Of a stretch of DNA of 64,000 nucleotides, positions 60,765 to 64,000 are shown piece after piece (within the stretch, counting starts at the first letter, position 1; each line of letters opens with the position of its first letter). This DNA is from Verrucomicrobiia bacterium (GTDB taxonomy: Bacteria; Verrucomicrobiota; Verrucomicrobiia; Limisphaerales; Fontisphaeraceae). The position numbers were made by a program, and so were the translations under genes. The notes beneath the pieces are model-generated. The model saw only the letters and a list, made by a program, of their open reading frames with translations, did not search any database and was not told the DNA's origin. The DNA is taken from positions 62,001 through 126,000 of the forward strand of contig JAOAIT010000044.1 in assembly GCA_026414565.1 (NCBI GenBank), read 5' to 3'.

Positions 60765-61301
60765 TCACACTTTCTCCAGTTTTTCGTACACCACCATGTC
60801 GCCATCGCGGCGCAAATCTTCAGGATGGTAGCGGGGAATGGGAAACTCGGCCTGCTTGAACCTCACCGGGGCCGTCTTTTTGTCCACCAAACCCAGAGCC
60901 ACGGCCACGCCAAAAATAATCGCCTCCGGCCGGGGCGGGCAGCCGGGAATGTAGTATTTCACCGGCACAATGACTTCCACCGGGCCAAGCACATTGTAGG
61001 TATCGTGCCAGATGCCGCCGCCGCAGGCGCAGGAGCCGATGGCAAAGACGAGCTTGGGAGCAGGCATGGCGTCGTAGGCGCGCTTGAGGGCGCGGGCGGT
61101 GCTGCGCATGGCCGGCCCCTGGCACAACATCACATCGGCGTGGCGGGGCGAGCCGACGAGCTTGATGCCAAACCGTTCGGCGTCGTAGTAAGGCGTCAGC
61201 GCGTTGAGCACCTCAATGTCGCAGCCGTTGCAGCCGCCGCTGTTGGCGTGGTACACCCACAGGGACCGCCCGAACATTTTCTGGCACAATTCTTTGAGCA
61301 T
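60765..61301 (-). CDS. Group 4 [NiFe] hydrogenase small subunit
   Basis: 178 residues. This NuoB-related electron-transfer subunit of membrane-bound hydrogenases (HycG/EchC/MbhJ-like) carries the proximal [4Fe-4S] cluster. Ligands are C24 and C27 (GGCNGCDIE, a CxxC rather than the adjacent pair of NuoB), C91 (GSCACGGGIW) and C121 (IPGCPPRPE). It has only the single cluster domain, without the long ferredoxin-like extension or Tat signal of group 1 enzymes, so it faces the cytoplasm. It is the last gene visible in a four-gene minus-strand operon, 27 bases after the iron-sulfur subunit gene. Confidence 0.93.
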   Translation of the reverse strand: MLKELCQKMFGRSLWVYHANSGGCNGCDIEVLNALTPYYDAERFGIKLVGSPRHADVMLCQGPAMRSTARALKRAYDAMPAPKLVFAIGSCACGGGIWHDTYNVLGPVEVIVPVKYYIPGCPPRPEAIIFGVAVALGLVDKKTAPVRFKQAEFPIPRYHPEDLRRDGDMVVYEKLEKV

Positions 61302-61328
61302 CGCTTTTAGACTCCCGCGGGGCAGGCT

Positions 61329-61853
61329 TCAGTCCACTTCAATATCGATATCGCCTACGACCTGGTCTTTTTCCAGGTAGGCCTGGGAGCGGAAAATCCA
61401 CCGATCATGGGCCAGATCATCAAACCGGTAGCCTTTGAGTTTGAGCTGTTCCAAGGGCGTCGGCTCCTTGAAACAGCGGCCGCATCGCTGGCAGGTGCTC
61501 ATGAACAACTCCAGGGTTTGCTGAAGATCCCCGATGTGGTTGGTGGCGGTCTCGTAATCCTTGCTCATGGTAATGGCCTTTTCGGGGCAGAGGTCCGCGC
61601 AACGACCGCAGTACGTGCAGCGGCGTCCCAGGTATTTCAAGATGCGGATTTCCTGGCAGACATCCAACACCAGGATTTCGCGCGCGGGGCAGTTGTTGGC
61701 GCAGCCCGCGCACCCAATGCAGCGATGGGCATCGAAGATCGGCCGTCCGCGGAAGCGCGGCGGCGCCGGCTGCGGGCGGGCGGGGTAGGGGAGCGTGACC
61801 CGCCCGGCCTTCAGGCAGAGATAGGCTTCTTTGAGTTTGCTCAAGGCACTCAT
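61329..61853 (-). CDS. Hydrogenase iron-sulfur (polyferredoxin) subunit, NuoI/HycF-like
   Basis: 174 residues. Two classical [4Fe-4S] ferredoxin motifs are present: C45, C48, C51, C55 (CIGCAGCANNCP) and C79, C82, C85, C89 (CTYCGRCADLCP). A further CQRCGRC at 121-127 (C121, C124, C127) is unusual for NuoI-type subunits and could support another metal site with a ligand from elsewhere. The protein would pass electrons between a soluble partner and the small subunit. The C-terminus is acidic (VVGDIDIEVD). It sits 12 bases after the NuoH-like gene. Confidence 0.92.
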   Translation of the reverse strand: MSALSKLKEAYLCLKAGRVTLPYPARPQPAPPRFRGRPIFDAHRCIGCAGCANNCPAREILVLDVCQEIRILKYLGRRCTYCGRCADLCPEKAITMSKDYETATNHIGDLQQTLELFMSTCQRCGRCFKEPTPLEQLKLKGYRFDDLAHDRWIFRSQAYLEKDQVVGDIDIEVD

Positions 61854-61865
61854 GGCATGGGCGAT

Positions 61866-62795
61866 TTAGTAACCATTGGCTGCCAACACGAGGGCCACCA
61901 GGGCCACCCCCAACAGGATCACGTAATACCGCAAAGCCTGGTCAATGCGGTAGCGGGCATGGGTGGCAGCCACCAGCGTGACCAGCAACACCATGCCCAG
62001 CACTTTCAACCAAAACACCGGCACGCTCAAATACCAGGGCAGGCCTGCGCCCCACGGGACAAACAGCGCCACAAAGAGGGCGCTGTATAAGACCACTTTG
62101 GCCATCTGCGCATATTTGAACAGCGCCAGTTTGGGGCCGGAATACTCCATCAGCGGCCCCTCCATGATCTCGGTTTCGGCCTCGGAAATGTCGAAAGGCA
62201 CCCGTTGCACAAATGCCTGGAAGGACAGCAACATCAAAACCAGCATGATCAGGCCGCTCCAGGGGAAGCCCGCCGCCGCATAGACCGAGCCTGACAGCAC
62301 GGCTTCGAGGCGCAAGCTATTGGTGTGCACCGCCCCAATCACCAGCGCCACCGCAAACAACGGCTCCAAGGTGATCACCGTCATCATTTCCCGGCTGATG
62401 CCCAGCATGGAATACGTGCTGCCGGCCGCCAGCCCCGCCAGCAGGGTCGAAATGGCGCACAGGCCCAGCAGATAAATCAGCAGGATGGCGTCTCCCGCCG
62501 GACTCAACGGCGGCGCAAACCCCATCGGCACCAGCCAGGCCACCGTCAAAACGGCGCCCAGCGACAAATAGGCCGCCAGCCGCTGCATCAGCGGCGATTC
62601 GCCCGACTCGATATCTTCCTTGCCCAGGAGCTTGAGCAAATCGAAGTACGGCTGCCACACCGGCGGCCCGCGCCGGGATTGAATGAGGGCGGTCACCTTG
62701 CGCAGGATGCCCTCAAACAAGGGCGCCAGCAGCAGCACCGCCAGCACGTTGGCCAGGCCGCCCGCCAGGATTTTGAAAAAAGCCAGCGTGCTCAT
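61866..62795 (-). CDS. NuoH/HycD-like membrane subunit of group 4 hydrogenase
   Basis: 309 residues with about eight transmembrane helices. It matches the NuoH/HycD/EchB membrane-anchor subunit: IQSRRGPPVWQPYFDLLKLLGKEDI in the first cytoplasmic loop, SREMMTVITLEPLF, and the conserved acidic loop VPFDISEAETEIMEGPLMEYSG. The subunit joins the catalytic arm to the membrane and is part of the ion-translocating path in energy-converting hydrogenases. Antiporter-like subunits (NuoL/M type) would be expected upstream, beyond the right edge of the window. It lies 36 bases after the large-subunit gene. Confidence 0.94.
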   Translation of the reverse strand: MSTLAFFKILAGGLANVLAVLLLAPLFEGILRKVTALIQSRRGPPVWQPYFDLLKLLGKEDIESGESPLMQRLAAYLSLGAVLTVAWLVPMGFAPPLSPAGDAILLIYLLGLCAISTLLAGLAAGSTYSMLGISREMMTVITLEPLFAVALVIGAVHTNSLRLEAVLSGSVYAAAGFPWSGLIMLVLMLLSFQAFVQRVPFDISEAETEIMEGPLMEYSGPKLALFKYAQMAKVVLYSALFVALFVPWGAGLPWYLSVPVFWLKVLGMVLLVTLVAATHARYRIDQALRYYVILLGVALVALVLAANGY

Positions 62796-62831
62796 GCAAT
62801 CTCCGCCGCCATCAGGTTTACCTGGGAGGTC

Positions 62832-64000
62832 TTATTCATACTTTTTCTGCCGCACCATCCGGATCAGTTCCTCCTGCGTCCACAGGCGTGTGTGGTGGCT
62901 GCGAATGTCCACGATTTCCAGCCGGTCGGTGCAGGAGAAACAGGGATCAATGCTGCCCAAGGAAATGGTCATGTCGGCCAGTTGTTGGTCCTTGATCATG
63001 GCCGGGATGCCCTGCAGGTTTTGATACGTGGGCGCCCGCACCCGCCACCGGCGCGGCCGGTTCTGCTCGCCGGTGATGACAAAGTGATGCGATTCGCCCC
63101 GTGGTGCCTCCACCGAGGACATGCCGAAGCGCCCCGCCGGCAGCTCGTCCTTGATGGGCGCCTGAATCGGGCCTGGCTCCATTTTGTCCAGGCACTGGCG
63201 GATGATCTTGATGGATTCAAAGACCTCCTTCATGCGCACCACCACGCGGGCCCAGACGTCGCCGCCCTGCTCCACGATTACGTCGAATTCCACCTTGTCA
63301 TACGCGGCGTAGGGATGATCACGGCGGCAGTCCACGGCCACGCCTGCGGCGCGGGCCACCGGCCCGATAAGGGCCGCATCTTTCACCAGCGCCGGCGTGG
63401 TGATGCCCACGCCGCGGGTCCGCCGCTGCAGGTTGCGATCGCGGCTGACGGCCGCCACCACCGCCTGCCACTCCGTTTCCAGCTTGTCGAGCACCTGCCG
63501 CAGCCCCGCCTTGAGCTCGGGCGTAATTTCCCAACGCACCCCGCCAATGAGGCAGAGGGAGTAGGTCTTGCGGTTGCCGCTGATCTGCTCCGCCATCCAC
63601 ATGACCGGCTCGCGGATGCGAAAAGCCTGCATGAACAAGGTGTCAAAACCGACGATGTGGCAGGCCAGCCCCACCCAGAGCAGATGGCTGTGCAGGCGCT
63701 CCAGCTCCAGCATGATGGTGCGGATGTACTCCGCGCGCGGCGGCACCACAATCGCCGCCGCATTCTCCACGGCCTGCGCATAGGCCACGTTGTGCACGCA
63801 GCCGCAAATCCCGCAAATGCGCTCGGCCATCATGGGGATGTCATTGTAGCCGAGCACGGTTTCCGCCAGTTTTTCAATGCCCCGGTGAGCCATGAATCCG
63901 CGATATTCGCAGCCCCGCACCGTCTCCCCCTCGACGTACAGACGGAAGTGCGTGGGTTCATCCAGGGTGGGATGAAACGGCCCGAAGGGCACCACCACAC
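62832..64000 (-). CDS. Group 4 [NiFe] hydrogenase large (catalytic) subunit, probably missing its first codons
   Basis: About 389 residues visible; the frame runs to the right edge and the true start is probably a few codons outside. It is related to NuoD but retains both Ni-Fe cysteine pairs: C62 and C65 in RICGICGCVH, and C353 and C356 in DPCFSCTDR. It is therefore expected to be a functional hydrogenase rather than a complex I subunit. GPFHPTLDEPTHFRLYVEGE at the start and the histidine in ERLHSHLLW are typical. The last cysteine motif is followed by a 29-residue tail, like the HycE precursor, which implies maturation by a protease such as the one at 27636-28136. No NuoC-like domain is fused in the visible part. 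Confidence 0.94.
   Translation of the reverse strand, partial: VVVPFGPFHPTLDEPTHFRLYVEGETVRGCEYRGFMAHRGIEKLAETVLGYNDIPMMAERICGICGCVHNVAYAQAVENAAAIVVPPRAEYIRTIMLELERLHSHLLWVGLACHIVGFDTLFMQAFRIREPVMWMAEQISGNRKTYSLCLIGGVRWEITPELKAGLRQVLDKLETEWQAVVAAVSRDRNLQRRTRGVGITTPALVKDAALIGPVARAAGVAVDCRRDHPYAAYDKVEFDVIVEQGGDVWARVVVRMKEVFESIKIIRQCLDKMEPGPIQAPIKDELPAGRFGMSSVEAPRGESHHFVITGEQNRPRRWRVRAPTYQNLQGIPAMIKDQQLADMTISLGSIDPCFSCTDRLEIVDIRSHHTRLWTQEELIRMVRQKKYE

Overview
The window is about 64 kb of GC-rich bacterial DNA from a Gram-negative cell. It carries an MlaD/ATPase/MlaE lipid-transport set, secreted proteins with cleavable signal peptides, and NADH dehydrogenase genes. A 10,030-residue protein that begins with a LEPR-XLL motif, a DUF1080 protein and 'TNLVDW'-type secreted modules point to the PVC superphylum, most likely Verrucomicrobiota (Pedosphaera/Limisphaera-like). 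That placement is inferred from gene content; no rRNA gene is present to confirm it.

Left part (1-21.4 kb): mostly housekeeping genes with a few accessory ones. In order: the start of a LivK-type binding protein; an orphan Card1/DUF1887 nuclease directly downstream of cca; a PtsN-like EIIA; argS; an NtrC-type two-component pair; a small secreted protein with a candidate sigma-54 promoter; a lone receiver-domain protein; an RluA-type pseudouridine synthase overlapping glnE; pyrH and mutM; an Mla-type ABC operon whose ATPase has lost most catalytic motifs; and rsmA overlapped by a membrane-anchored dual-specificity phosphatase and a secreted protein.

Middle (21.4-28.4 kb): a DUF1080 protein, a secreted metallo-beta-lactamase-fold protein, a compact nuoBCDE cluster without nuoA or nuoF beside it, a PAS/zinc-ribbon protein, a lipoate ligase-like protein, a hydrogenase maturation protease, and a tRNA with anticodon CAU that resembles tRNA-Ile2.

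Right part (28.5-60.7 kb): one 30,093-bp reading frame makes up 47% of the window. It encodes a modular, probably cell-surface protein: an N-terminal LEPR-XLL motif, about 33 tandem CARDB units (one split by a LamG-like domain), IPT, beta-propeller and SbsA-like Ig domains, nine cadherin/He_PIG-type Ig units, a YD/RHS segment, a dockerin-like pair of calcium loops, BIG2, a second propeller, and C-terminal PPC/CARDB pairs. Its stop codon overlaps the start of a 705-residue secreted protein with three 130-residue repeats, so the two genes look translationally coupled.

Far right (60.8-64 kb, minus strand): a group 4 membrane-bound [NiFe] hydrogenase operon encoding the large subunit, a NuoH-like membrane subunit, a polyferredoxin and the small subunit. 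The large subunit keeps all four Ni-Fe cysteines and a 29-residue C-terminal tail. The maturation protease at 27.6-28.1 kb is a plausible processing enzyme for it. No CRISPR array, insertion sequence, phage gene or rRNA was seen.
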